Assembly (NCBI RefSeq): GCF_000720255.1
Contig: NZ_JOJE01000011.1
Location: forward strand, 62,001-126,000
DNA: 64,000 nucleotides
Source: Streptomyces griseus subsp. griseus
GTDB lineage: Bacteria > Actinomycetota > Actinomycetes > Streptomycetales > Streptomycetaceae
Direction: 5' to 3'
Shown: one piece after another, positions 8,337 through 17,079 of the stretch
Layout: each line of letters begins with the position of its first letter
How positions within the stretch are numbered: the first letter of the stretch is position 1
Translations under genes and position numbers: made by a program
Notes under the pieces: model-generated
Database searches by the model: none
Seen by the model: only the letters and a program-made list of their open reading frames with translations
Told to the model about the DNA's origin: nothing

Positions 8337-9002
8337 TTACAACTCGGGTGCGCTCACACCCGTACGAGTGAGGGCGTCGACCACGGCGTCCACCACGGCC
8401 TCGACGTCGGGCACCCAGGGGGAGGCGGAGCCGGGCAGCGGCGCGCGCTCCCAGCGGATCTCGCCCTGGCCGGTCTCGGAGGGCGGCAGCGCGAGGTAGC
8501 CGCCCTCGCCGTGGAAGCGGAGGGAGCCGGGCACGAAATCCTTGGCGTAGAGCAGTTCGCCCAACTGCTCCATGGAGTACGGCCGTACCAGCAGCGCCCA
8601 GCGCGTCGGCGACGCGATCACCGGGCCCAGGCGCATGCCCTCACGGTCGAGGGCGGTCAGGGCGCGGGAGGCCGCGAGGGCCGGCAGGCTGACCGCGCAC
8701 GGCGCGCTGCCGCCGGTGGCCATGACGATCGGCGCGGTAGGCCGGTTGGTCCACCACCAGCGCACCATGCGCGCGTCGGTGGTGGCCGCGAGGAGGCCGG
8801 GGTCGAAGGGGTGGGCACCGGGCACCGTGCACTCGGGGTCGGGACATCCGCAGCGGGCCCGGCCCTGCGGGTCCGGCGCCACGCCCGGGAGTACGGGCCA
8901 CTGCCATTCCGCCGCGAAGGTCAGGGCCGCGCTGATCAACTCAGGCCTCCCGTCGCTGCGCTGGGACAGGAGCCTGCGTCGCTTTCCGAGGATCTCGCGC
9001 AT
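8337..9002 (-). CDS. Prim-pol (archaeo-eukaryotic primase-like) domain protein, probably degenerate
   Basis: The 221-residue protein resembles the N-terminal domain of actinobacterial bifunctional DNA primase/polymerases: CGCPDPECTVPGAHPFDPG at about 51-69, WWWTNRPTAPIVMATG at about 82-97, and the C-terminal LRFHGEGGYLALPPS. Active relatives follow the ATG segment with a hydrophobic strand carrying the metal-binding DxD. Here that strand reads PCAVSLPALA and lacks acidic residues. There is no helicase domain. It may be a nucleotide- or DNA-binding relic rather than an active primase. A GGAAAGGAACG precedes the ATG. Confidence 0.75.
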   Translation of the reverse strand: MREILGKRRRLLSQRSDGRPELISAALTFAAEWQWPVLPGVAPDPQGRARCGCPDPECTVPGAHPFDPGLLAATTDARMVRWWWTNRPTAPIVMATGGSAPCAVSLPALAASRALTALDREGMRLGPVIASPTRWALLVRPYSMEQLGELLYAKDFVPGSLRFHGEGGYLALPPSETGQGEIRWERAPLPGSASPWVPDVEAVVDAVVDALTRTGVSAPEL

Positions 9003-9458
9003 GAGCGCTCGTTCCTTTCCGTTGCACCGCTGGCAACACCGAGGGCCACATCACACCATGTGTCGATCACTTCACTGGACGTACCTGTTGGCGCATCACA
9101 CCCCTGTCCGCGACAAGGGGAACCCCTATGGGTCGAGCACTGGCTACGTCCGCGTCCATACCGCGTTCATCAAAAGCATGGGCGTGGCGCGGGGTGGCGA
9201 AGTATGGCGTTTTGCCGAACCGCGTATTTCTCTCCGCCTCCGCCGAGGGAGGATGGGGCACGGTCGTCGGTGGCTAAGACGCCCGGGTCGGTCACCGGGT
9301 TCCGGGTGGCTCCCGACGACCCCTGGTCCTTACCGAGTACGTACCCAACACGACCGCTGTGACGCTCCGTGGAGCAAGGCCAGTCGACCGCAATCACCCG
9401 TTACCCGAGTCAGTTTTAAGCCAACTTTGCCTTTCCGCAAGGGGTTCACGGGTCCCCT
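9003..9458. other. Divergent intergenic region
   Basis: This 456-bp spacer lies between the prim-pol-like and phosphatase genes and is lower in G+C toward its right end (AGTTTTAAGCCAACTTTGCC). It should hold promoters for both genes. I see no clear -10/-35 pair, hairpin or gene. Confidence 0.4.
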
Positions 9459-11012
9459 TTGGAAAGCAACTCGAACCTCATGGACACCAGGAATCCCAGC
9501 AGGACAATGCTGGACATCCCCTCACGAGTGCGTGTACATGTGGAGACACTGCTAGCGGCGCGGAATCACATGGGGGTTTGCGATGCTTTTGAGCAATACG
9601 CGCCGGTCAGAAAGCCGGACGCCATGACCGCCCCCCATGCTCCGAAAGTGGCCGGAATCGATTCAACGGTTCCCCCGCCCGCACACACTGTCGCGCCCGC
9701 GCCCACAGCCCCGCCCGCACCGCCGGTCTCTCCCGGCGCCGGAGCCCTCCTCCAGGACCGGCTCGCCGGCTGGGTCTCCGACCTCACCACCCTGCACGAA
9801 CTCACCGAACGCCTGGCCCGTACGGACCGACTGGCCGAGGCCCTCCAGGAACTGCTGCGCGCCGGTGCCGCCCTCGTCGGCGCCCGGCGAGGTCTCGTCG
9901 CACTGGAACCGGCCGACGGCCTGGGGCCGGACAGCACCATCGGCCTGGGCCTGGGCAGAGCCGATCTCGGCCACATCGAGACCGTGCCGCGCAGCGCCAT
10001 GTCGTACGGCCGGATCCTCGAAGGGCTGCCCTGCGGCGAGGACGGAATCACGCAGCCCGACCTGTTCGGCGAGGCCGGTCTCGATCCCCGGCACCGCGAG
10101 GTCGCCGCGCGCCTCGGTTACGCCGCGAGCTACACGCTGCCCCTGTCCACCGAGTCCACCGGCCGCCTCGGTGCCGCCGTGTGGCTCTACGACGAACCCG
10201 CCGAGCCGGACGAGCGCCGCCGCCATCTCGCCGGCCTGTACTCCCGCTACGCGGCTCAGCACCTCGCCCGGCTCGTGGAGGTCGAACGCACGCGCGCGTG
10301 CCTGGCGACCATGTCCGAGGAACTGTTGCCCTCCCGGCTGCCCCGGGTGGCCGGGGTCCAGCTCGCCGCCCGGCACCGCACCGGCCCGCGCGGGGGCGGC
10401 GACTGGTACGACGCCCTGCCTCTGCCGGACGCCGCGCTCGGCCTCGCGGTCGGATCGGTCACCGGGTCGGGACCGAGCGCCGTAGCCGCGATGGGGCGCC
10501 TGCGGGCCTCCCTGCGGGCGTACGCCGTAATGGAGGGCGAGGACCCGGTCGCCGTCCTGTCCGACCTGGAGCTGCTGCTGCGGCTCACCGAGCCCGCGCG
10601 CTCCGCCACCGCCCTGTTCGCGTACTGCGAGCCGACCCTGCGCAAGGTCACCCTCGCCGGCGCCGGGCACAGTCCCCCGCTGGTGATCGGCGAGCGTCGT
10701 ACGGAGTTCGTGGAGACCTCCGTGTCGGCGCCCCTGGGCATGCTCGCCTGCTGGGAGGCGCCCAGCGTGGAGTTCGAGGCGGAAGCTGGAGAGACGGTTC
10801 TGCTGTACACCGACGGGCTGCTGCACCGTACCGGCGACACCGTCGACCGCGCCTTCGCCCGGCTGCACGCGGCGGCCGCCGGCCTGCCCAAGGCGCTGCG
10901 CCGCGACCCCGACGCCGTCGCCGACCACGTCCTGCGGACGGTGCTTCCGGACGGTCTCGACGCCACGGACGGCGCGGAGGACGTCGTCCTGCTGGCTGCG
11001 CGCTTCGAGTAG
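9459..11012 (+). CDS. SpoIIE/RsbU-type PP2C phosphatase with GAF-like domain
   Basis: The predicted protein is 517 residues from a TTG start; an ATG eight codons later or downstream starts are possible. After a Pro/Ala-rich linker (about 70-95) comes a GAF-like sensor region (about 105-280). A SpoIIE-type serine phosphatase domain follows (about 285-517). Motifs include GGGDWYD (metal Asp315) and LLYTDGLL (Asp452). The usual DV.G.G metal motif reads GSVTGSG, with Ser333 in place of Asp. Such phosphatases normally act on anti-anti-sigma proteins. Two orphan HATPase proteins elsewhere in the window are conceivable partners. Confidence 0.85.
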   Translation: MESNSNLMDTRNPSRTMLDIPSRVRVHVETLLAARNHMGVCDAFEQYAPVRKPDAMTAPHAPKVAGIDSTVPPPAHTVAPAPTAPPAPPVSPGAGALLQDRLAGWVSDLTTLHELTERLARTDRLAEALQELLRAGAALVGARRGLVALEPADGLGPDSTIGLGLGRADLGHIETVPRSAMSYGRILEGLPCGEDGITQPDLFGEAGLDPRHREVAARLGYAASYTLPLSTESTGRLGAAVWLYDEPAEPDERRRHLAGLYSRYAAQHLARLVEVERTRACLATMSEELLPSRLPRVAGVQLAARHRTGPRGGGDWYDALPLPDAALGLAVGSVTGSGPSAVAAMGRLRASLRAYAVMEGEDPVAVLSDLELLLRLTEPARSATALFAYCEPTLRKVTLAGAGHSPPLVIGERRTEFVETSVSAPLGMLACWEAPSVEFEAEAGETVLLYTDGLLHRTGDTVDRAFARLHAAAAGLPKALRRDPDAVADHVLRTVLPDGLDATDGAEDVVLLAARFE

Positions 11013-11106
11013 CCGGACGCGGGCGTACCAGGTCATTCCGCCCTCGGTCCCCTTCCGTACGACCGTACGATGGGGATGGTCCAGTGCCGTATCGAGGAGG
11101 ATGACC

Positions 11107-12573
11107 GTGGCCGACGAGCTCACTACGGAGACCCCGGACGAGAGCGAAGAGCCGATCAAGCAGCGGAAGAACGGCCTGTACCCGGGCGTGTCCGACGAGC
11201 TCGCCGAGAACATGAAGTCCGGCTGGGCCGACACCGAGCTGCGCGACCTGGAGCCGATCGCCCAAGCCGCCGAGACCGCCGCCCGCCGTGCCGCGCTCTC
11301 CGCGCGCTTCCCGGGCGAGCGCCTGGTGATCCCCGCGGGCAACCTGAAGGTCCGCTCCAACGACACGGACTACCCCTTCCGTGCGTCCGTGGAATACGCG
11401 TACCTGACAGGCAACCAGACCGAGGACGGTGTCCTCGTGCTGGAGCCGACCTCCGACGGCCACTCCGCGACGATCTACCTCCTGCCGCGCTCCAACCGCG
11501 AGGACGGCGAGTTCTGGCTCTCCGGGCAGGGCGAGCTGTGGGTCGGCCGCCGGCACTCGCTCACCGAGGCCGAGACGCTGCACGGCATCCCCGCCTCCGA
11601 CGTGCGCGAGCTGGCGGACCAGCTGCGCGAGGCGACCGGGCCGGTGCGGGTCGTGCGCGGTCATGACGCCGGCATCGAGGCCGCCCTGACCGACAAGGTC
11701 ACCGCCGAGCGGGACGAGGAGCTGCGGGTCTTCCTGTCCGAGGCGCGCCTGGTCAAGGACGAGTTCGAGATCGGCGAACTGCAGAAGGCCGTCGACTCGA
11801 CCGTGCGGGGCTTCGAGGACGTGGTGAAGGTCCTCGACAGGGCCGAGGCGACCTCCGAGCGCTACATCGAAGGGACGTTCTTCCTCCGGGCGCGCGTGGA
11901 GGGCAACGATGTCGGCTACGGCACGATCGCCGCCGCCGGACCGCACGCCTGCACGCTGCACTGGGTGCGCAACGACGGGCCCGTGCGCTCCGGTGACCTG
12001 TTGCTGCTGGACGCGGGCGTCGAGACGCACACGTACTACACCGCCGACGTCACCCGCACGCTGCCCGTGGGCGGCCGCTTCAGCGAGATCCAGCGGCAGA
12101 TCTACGACGCCGTGTACGACGCCCAGGAGGCCGGTATCGCGGCGGTGCGGCCGGGCGGGAAGTTCCGTGACTTCCACGACGCGGCACAGCGGGTGCTGGC
12201 CGAACGGCTCGTGCAGTGGGGGCTGGTCGAGGGGCCGGTGGAGCGGGTGCTGGAGCTCGGGCTTCAGCGGAGGTGGACGCTGCACGGGACGGGGCACATG
12301 CTCGGGATGGACGTGCACGACTGTGCGGCGGCGCGGGTGGAGGCGTATGTCGACGGGACGTTGGAGCCCGGGATGGTGCTGACCGTGGAGCCGGGGTTGT
12401 ACTTCCAGGCCGATGATCTGACCGTGCCGGAGGAGTACCGGGGGATCGGGGTGCGGATCGAGGACGACATTCTGGTGACGGGGGAAGGAAACCGGAACCT
12501 TTCGGCTGGGCTGCCTCGGCGTTCCGATGAGGTCGAGGCGTGGATGGCTTCGCTGCGGGGTGGCCAGGTCTGA
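11107..12573 (+). CDS. pepP: Xaa-Pro aminopeptidase (aminopeptidase P)
   Basis: This cytoplasmic M24 metallopeptidase removes N-terminal residues preceding proline. The creatinase-like N-domain (about 1-200) is followed by the pita-bread catalytic domain. Its dimetal ligands are visible as Asp in LLDAGVETH and YTADVTRT, His in TGHMLGMDVHD, and Glu in TVEPGLY and RIEDD. The GTG at 11107 is preferred to the ATG at 11101 because GAGGAGG directly abuts the ATG but is 6 nt from the GTG. The length is 488 residues. A convergent terminator follows. Confidence 0.93.
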   Translation: MADELTTETPDESEEPIKQRKNGLYPGVSDELAENMKSGWADTELRDLEPIAQAAETAARRAALSARFPGERLVIPAGNLKVRSNDTDYPFRASVEYAYLTGNQTEDGVLVLEPTSDGHSATIYLLPRSNREDGEFWLSGQGELWVGRRHSLTEAETLHGIPASDVRELADQLREATGPVRVVRGHDAGIEAALTDKVTAERDEELRVFLSEARLVKDEFEIGELQKAVDSTVRGFEDVVKVLDRAEATSERYIEGTFFLRARVEGNDVGYGTIAAAGPHACTLHWVRNDGPVRSGDLLLLDAGVETHTYYTADVTRTLPVGGRFSEIQRQIYDAVYDAQEAGIAAVRPGGKFRDFHDAAQRVLAERLVQWGLVEGPVERVLELGLQRRWTLHGTGHMLGMDVHDCAAARVEAYVDGTLEPGMVLTVEPGLYFQADDLTVPEEYRGIGVRIEDDILVTGEGNRNLSAGLPRRSDEVEAWMASLRGGQV

Positions 12574-12584
12574 ATGTCACAGCC

Positions 12585-12607
12585 CCGCGCCCCTGAAAGG
12601 GGCGCGG
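12585..12607. terminator. Convergent terminator
   Basis: CCGCGCCCCT pairs perfectly with AGGGGCGCGG around a GAA loop, between pepP and the minus-strand CitG-like gene. Confidence 0.75.
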
Positions 12608-12610
12608 TAC

Positions 12611-13438
12611 TCACGCCTCTTTGATCATCACCGGCAGTGAGTCCAGGAACAGTGCTCCCGCCAGTAGGCCTGCGCTGCCCCTCGGGCTCCAGCCCCTCTC
12701 GGTGAGGTCCGTGTCCAGGGCGGCCAGGGCAGCCGTGCCCTCCTCCGTTGCCGTGCCGCCTGCTTCCAGGACCTCGCGGGCGCCTGCCTGGACGTGCCGT
12801 AGGGCCATCGGGCCCGCGGTGTGGAGGAGTTCGGTGTCCTGGAGGGTGGACATCACGGTGAGGAGGGCGTCCAGGCGGGCCTGGGGTTCGGTCGCGCCGA
12901 CCGCGCGGGACGTCGCCAGCGCGTCCAGCGCTCGACGTACGTGCGGGAATCCGGCGCGGGCCTCGCCGCGGGCGCCGGCGGCGCCGTACTTCGCCGACAC
13001 CGTCGAGCCCCGGGACGGGCGGCGCGGCGCGGCCCGGTCGGGGTGGGCGGCGATGCGCTTGGCGGTCGCGGCGACATCGCGGCCCCGGGCGCCGGGTTCG
13101 AGGGCGGCCGCCGCGACCAGCAGGCCCAGCGCCCACAGGGCGCCCCGGTGACCGCCGCCGGCCAGGCCCACCGAGTGCTCGGCGCACCGGCCGATCGCAC
13201 CGAGCTCCGCGCGGAGGCGGGGCGTGGGCTCACCGGTGCGACGGGCGGCCGCCGCCATCGCCGTGAGCCCGGGCGCGAGCGCCTTGGCCGACCAGCGCAG
13301 GGCGCGGTGGTCCCGGCGGGTGACGCGGGCGGTGAGGTCGCGAGGATCGGGCAGTCCCGGTTTGGGAACCAGGGCCAGCTGTCCGGTCAGGGCGGCCACG
13401 GCGGCCTGGGCCAGGGCCTGGTCCGCACGGCTGGTCAT
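12611..13438 (-). CDS. CitG/MdcB-family triphosphoribosyl-dephospho-CoA synthase-like protein
   Basis: The 275-residue protein resembles CitG/MdcB, which makes the prosthetic-group precursor of citrate lyase or malonate decarboxylase. The N-terminal KPGLPDPRD matches the family KPGLVD-type motif, and GGGHRGALWALG and VMSTLQDTELLHTAG fit the later conserved blocks. The ATG at 13438 follows GAGGGAGA by about 6 nt; an upstream ATG (13453) lacks this. No citrate lyase or malonate decarboxylase genes are nearby, so its acceptor is unknown. Confidence 0.75.
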   Translation of the reverse strand: MTSRADQALAQAAVAALTGQLALVPKPGLPDPRDLTARVTRRDHRALRWSAKALAPGLTAMAAAARRTGEPTPRLRAELGAIGRCAEHSVGLAGGGHRGALWALGLLVAAAALEPGARGRDVAATAKRIAAHPDRAAPRRPSRGSTVSAKYGAAGARGEARAGFPHVRRALDALATSRAVGATEPQARLDALLTVMSTLQDTELLHTAGPMALRHVQAGAREVLEAGGTATEEGTAALAALDTDLTERGWSPRGSAGLLAGALFLDSLPVMIKEA

Positions 13439-13502
13439 CGCCGTCTCCCTCATCGCCGTACCCCTCTCATGGCCATGCTCTGCACTTCATCGCCGTACCC
13501 CC

Positions 13503-14465
13503 TCAGGACGACGGTGAGGCCGACGGGGCGTCGGTCGGCGCGTCGCTCGGGGGCGCTCCCGTGGGGGCGCCGCTCGGGGCGCCGCTCGGGGGTGTGCCGC
13601 CGCCACCGCCGCCGCCCGCGCCCGTGTTCTCGGCGTCGGGGTCGACGCCGAGGGTGAGATGGCCCTTGTAGCCCTTGGAGGGGTCCTTCTTGTGGACGAG
13701 TTCGAGGGTGAGCAGGCCGCTGGAGGCGCCGCCGCCGTCGTAGACCATGTCGTCGGCGAGTTCGGTGTAGCTGCCGCTGTGCTTCGCGTACGGCTCCAGC
13801 GCGAAGATCGCCTCGACGATGTCGTCGTCGAAGAACAGCTGTCCGGTGTAGTTGACCTTGCCGCCCTCGTAGGTGCCGTCCTCCTTCTGGCCGCCGGTGT
13901 GGACCTTGAGGTGGATGTGGCAGGTGCGCGGGTTGTACCAGCCGGGGATGATCGTCTCGAACTTGACGACCCCGTTGGCGTTGGCGATCTGGTACCCGCG
14001 CAAGTAGGTGCTGTCGTTCGCGGTGGAGCCGTCCTCGCTCTCGGCGGGCGCGGAGCCGCCGGGGTTGGCGGTGGTGTAGCCGGAGTAGTAGCCCCAGGCG
14101 TCGCAGTGCCAGATCTCCACGGCCGCGCCGGAGACCGGGGTGCAGCCGTCGGTGGCGTCGACGACCGTGAGGCGCAGCGTCAGCGGTACGCCGCTCTTGC
14201 CCTCGGTGATGTCCTTGCGCACCAAGGCACCGTCGAGGTAGTACGGCCCTTCGGTGACGCTCGACATCAGCGTCATGCAGCTGCCGCTGGTCGAGGTCGC
14301 GCTCGCCGAGGCCGAGGTGCTCGCCGTGGATTCGGTGGCGGTGTCGGCGAAGGCCGACTGGTAGCCGGCGACGGCGAGTCCGCCCGCCGCGACCGTGCCG
14401 CCCGTGACCGTGAGGGCTCGGCGCCGAGTGATGGAGGTGTCCCTGTGGTTTCCCGTCATGGGCAT
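13503..14465 (-). CDS. Tat-exported intradiol dioxygenase-like protein
   Basis: The 320-residue protein has a twin-arginine signal (SITRRRALTVTGG, residues about 11-23) and a Ser/Thr/Ala-rich stretch. An intradiol ring-cleavage dioxygenase fold follows, whose non-haem iron ligands can be placed at Tyr in EGPYYLDG, Tyr in IPGWYNPRTC and the two His in CHIHLKVH. The tail (about 280-320) is Gly/Ser/Pro/Ala repeats. Export of such an enzyme points to extracellular catechols or aromatic polymers, as reported for other secreted Streptomyces intradiol enzymes. An ATG two codons in is an alternative start. Confidence 0.82.
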   Translation of the reverse strand: MPMTGNHRDTSITRRRALTVTGGTVAAGGLAVAGYQSAFADTATESTASTSASASATSTSGSCMTLMSSVTEGPYYLDGALVRKDITEGKSGVPLTLRLTVVDATDGCTPVSGAAVEIWHCDAWGYYSGYTTANPGGSAPAESEDGSTANDSTYLRGYQIANANGVVKFETIIPGWYNPRTCHIHLKVHTGGQKEDGTYEGGKVNYTGQLFFDDDIVEAIFALEPYAKHSGSYTELADDMVYDGGGASSGLLTLELVHKKDPSKGYKGHLTLGVDPDAENTGAGGGGGGGTPPSGAPSGAPTGAPPSDAPTDAPSASPSS

Positions 14466-14533
14466 GAAATCTAGGAACGCCGGCCGTCAGGGGCATGGGC
14501 GGACGCTGTGGGTGACCTGTGAGACGCAGACCC

Positions 14534-14983
14534 TCACACGGCCATCAGCGGGGCGTCCTTCTTCCACTTGAGGATCTTGTCGAAGATCACCACCGCGCCG
14601 CCGAGTCCCGGCTTGTTGCCGATCTGGACGTGATCGGCGAGTTCGCGGATGAGGTAGAGGCCCCGGCCGTTCTCGGCCTCGTCGTGCACGGGGCGCACGG
14701 GCCTGTCGTCACCGAGGAAACCCGGGCCGGAGTCGGCGACTTCGATACGACACTTCTCGCCGTCGAGGTAGGCGGTGACGCGGTACGCCTCCGAGCAGCC
14801 TTCGGGCGCGGTGTTACCGCCGTGCTCGACGGCGTTCGCGCAGGCCTCGCTGAGGGCGACGGAGAGGTCGTAGGAGATGTCGGGGTCGACGCCCGCGGTC
14901 TCCATCGTGCCGAGCAGCAGGCGCCGGGCGAGCGGCACACTCGCAGCTTCACGCCGCAGATGGAGTGACCACCAGATGCTCAT
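14534..14983 (-). CDS. HATPase anti-sigma-type protein
   Basis: The 149-residue GHKL ATP-binding protein belongs to the SpoIIAB/RsbW-like serine-kinase group. The N box is SVALSEACANAVEHGG, G1 is EVADSGPGF and G2 is ENGRGLYLIRELAD. The start was moved to the ATG at 14983 (MSIWWSLHLRREA) because GGAGGCTGGAGC precedes it and the upstream extension looks noncoding. It is compact, a single domain without a sensor. The sigma or anti-anti-sigma target is not encoded next to it. Confidence 0.85.
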   Translation of the reverse strand: MSIWWSLHLRREAASVPLARRLLLGTMETAGVDPDISYDLSVALSEACANAVEHGGNTAPEGCSEAYRVTAYLDGEKCRIEVADSGPGFLGDDRPVRPVHDEAENGRGLYLIRELADHVQIGNKPGLGGAVVIFDKILKWKKDAPLMAV

Positions 14984-15235
14984 GCTCCAGCCTCCTGGCT
15001 GCGGCTCGACATACCGATACGTATTGCCACCACTCCGCGTGTGTAAGCGTGAATTTGTAGTGATGCCGCCCATATGGGGGATGTACCGAGTGGCTGAATC
15101 GGTGTATGTAGGCGCTCACCTGCAGCACTGCCCCACGGAGTGATCTTCCGGGCCTCGCGGAATCTTGCGGACCGTGAGGAATGTTGCGGGCCTGCCGTAC
15201 GGCGGAGACGGCGCTGGTGCGATGATGAGCCCGCC

Positions 15236-16111
15236 ATGACTGTCCCCCACCAGCGCGCAGCGCACTCCGGAGGCGATCTCCGGCTGCTGCGGGCCGCGAT
15301 GTTCGCCGCGGTCTGCGTCGTGCTGGCCGCGGCCGGGCACACGCTCGCCTCCTGCGCCACCGTCCCGCTGTGGACGCTGGGCGCGGGGTTCCTGGGGGTC
15401 CTCGTGGTCGTGGCGCCGTTCGCCGGGCGGGAGCGCTCGCTGGCGGGAATCGCGGCGCTGCTCGCGGCCGGGCAGACGGTGCTGCACACGCTGTTCGGGC
15501 TCGGACAGCACGCCGTCGGCACCGCGGCGATGTCCGCGTCCTCCGCGTCCGCCGCGTCCACCTCCACCTCGTCGATGCCGGCGATGTCCTCGATGTCCGA
15601 CGCCGAGATGGTCGCGCGGGCCGCGCGGCTCGTGTGCGGGACCACCGCGGCGGCGATCAGCCCCGCGCGGGCGCACAAGATCCTCGTGGACGCGCGGATC
15701 TACGACAGCATGGACATGAGCGCCGCGCACCACCCGGCGGACGCCCTGGCCACCGCCGGCTCGTCGGAGTCGCTGCTGCCGTCCCTGCCGATGCTGCTCG
15801 CCCACCTCCTCGCGGCCCTCGCCGTCGGCTGGCTGTTGCGACGCGGCGACATGGCCCTGCTGCGGCTGCTCGACCTCTCCGCGCAGGACGTTGCCAAGGG
15901 TGTCGCGGAAGGGGCGCTCGTACGGTCGCTGCGCGGGGCGCTCGCGCTGGTGCGCGCCCTGCTCGCGGGGCTTCCAGCCGCCCCGGAGGCGGGACCGCGC
16001 GTACCGCGCACCGCCCTGCTCGGCACACCGTCGGCCCCGCCGACCGACGCGATCCAGCACACCGTCATCAGGCGCGGCCCTCCCCGCGCCGCTCTCTCCC
16101 TCGCTGCCTGA
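15236..16111 (+). CDS. Membrane protein with Met/His-rich loop, copper locus
   Basis: The 291-residue protein has hydrophobic segments at about 18-38, 45-62, 70-90 and 185-202. The extracytoplasmic loop between segments 3 and 4 carries Met99, 114, 117, 120, 125, 159, 161 and His165-166, in patterns such as SSMPAMSSMSDAEM and DSMDMSAAHH. This resembles low-affinity Cu(I)-binding methionine patches. It is the first gene of a co-oriented copper-handling block, 175 bp ahead of the YcnI gene. The family is not otherwise recognised, and the copper role is inferred. Confidence 0.75.
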   Translation: MTVPHQRAAHSGGDLRLLRAAMFAAVCVVLAAAGHTLASCATVPLWTLGAGFLGVLVVVAPFAGRERSLAGIAALLAAGQTVLHTLFGLGQHAVGTAAMSASSASAASTSTSSMPAMSSMSDAEMVARAARLVCGTTAAAISPARAHKILVDARIYDSMDMSAAHHPADALATAGSSESLLPSLPMLLAHLLAALAVGWLLRRGDMALLRLLDLSAQDVAKGVAEGALVRSLRGALALVRALLAGLPAAPEAGPRVPRTALLGTPSAPPTDAIQHTVIRRGPPRAALSLAA

Positions 16112-16285
16112 CACGACGCGACCACCGCTTCGCTCCCACGGGAGTCGACGAGAAGGGGCCGGCCGCCGTCGTGCGGCACGCACACGTGCGCGCCGGACTG
16201 TGACCGACAGCCGCGCGTACCCCTCTTCCTCGTCAGAAACCACCGGACAACACCGGTCCACACTCGAAGCGGAGTGCTCCTTTCC

Positions 16286-17020
16286 ATGAAGGTCTCTCGT
16301 ATCGCCACCGTCGGTGCCCTCACCGGCTCGGCCGTCCTCGTCCTGTCCGCCCCCGCGTTCGCGCACGTCAGCGTGCAGCCGGAGGGCACGGCGGCGAAGG
16401 GCGGTTACGCGGTCGTCGACTTCAAGGTCCCCAACGAGCGGGACGACGCCTCGACCACCAAGCTCGAGGTCACCCTCCCGACGGACCACCCGCTGGCCTC
16501 GGTGATGCCGCAGCCGGTCGACGGCTGGAAGGTCGTGGTCACCAGGTCCAAGCTGGCCAAGCCGATCGAGTCGCACGGCAAGAAGATCTCCGAGGCCGTC
16601 ACCAAGGTGACGTGGACCGCGACCGGCAAGGGCATCGAGCCCGGCTACTTCCAGAAGTTCCCGCTCTCCATCGGCGCACTGCCCGAGGACACCGACGAGC
16701 TGGTCTTCAAGGCGATCCAGACTTACGACAACAAGGAGGTCGTGCGCTGGATCGAGGTGCCCGAGGACGGTGCGGAGGAGCCGGAGAACCCGGCGCCGGT
16801 GCTCGCGCTGGCCGCCGCCTCCGAGGACGGCCACCACGGCTCGGGAGCCGCCGAGGACGCCGCCGAGGAGTCCAAGGAGGCCCCGGCCGCCGCCGAGGCC
16901 GCCGACTCCGGCGACAGCAGCGACACCACCGCCCGCGTCCTGGGCATCGTGGGGATCGTCGTCGGCGTGCTGGGCACGGCGTACGGCGTGGTGGCCGGCC
17001 GCCGGCGTACCTCCGCCTGA
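16286..17020 (+). CDS. YcnI-like copper-binding membrane protein (DUF1775)
   Basis: The 244-residue protein has a signal peptide ending in PAFA, so the mature N-terminus is HVSVQPEG. In characterised YcnI proteins the equivalent N-terminal His is the Cu(II) ligand. The DUF1775 domain spans about 32-170, an acidic Ala/Glu linker follows, and a C-terminal transmembrane helix (about 215-236) ends in RRR, placing the domain outside the cell. The start was set at MKVSRIAT rather than four codons upstream. It lies 60 bp before the Sco gene. Confidence 0.9.
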   Translation: MKVSRIATVGALTGSAVLVLSAPAFAHVSVQPEGTAAKGGYAVVDFKVPNERDDASTTKLEVTLPTDHPLASVMPQPVDGWKVVVTRSKLAKPIESHGKKISEAVTKVTWTATGKGIEPGYFQKFPLSIGALPEDTDELVFKAIQTYDNKEVVRWIEVPEDGAEEPENPAPVLALAAASEDGHHGSGAAEDAAEESKEAPAAAEAADSGDSSDTTARVLGIVGIVVGVLGTAYGVVAGRRRTSA

Positions 17021-17079
17021 CGTCGGCGCCGCACCTCCGCCTGATGTCGCCCGAGCTCATACACCTGGGACCACTCTCC

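Noticed and set aside
12611..13657. Plus-strand open frames opposite the CitG-like gene
   Set aside because: The minus-strand protein shows family motifs and a ribosome-binding site; the plus frames do not.
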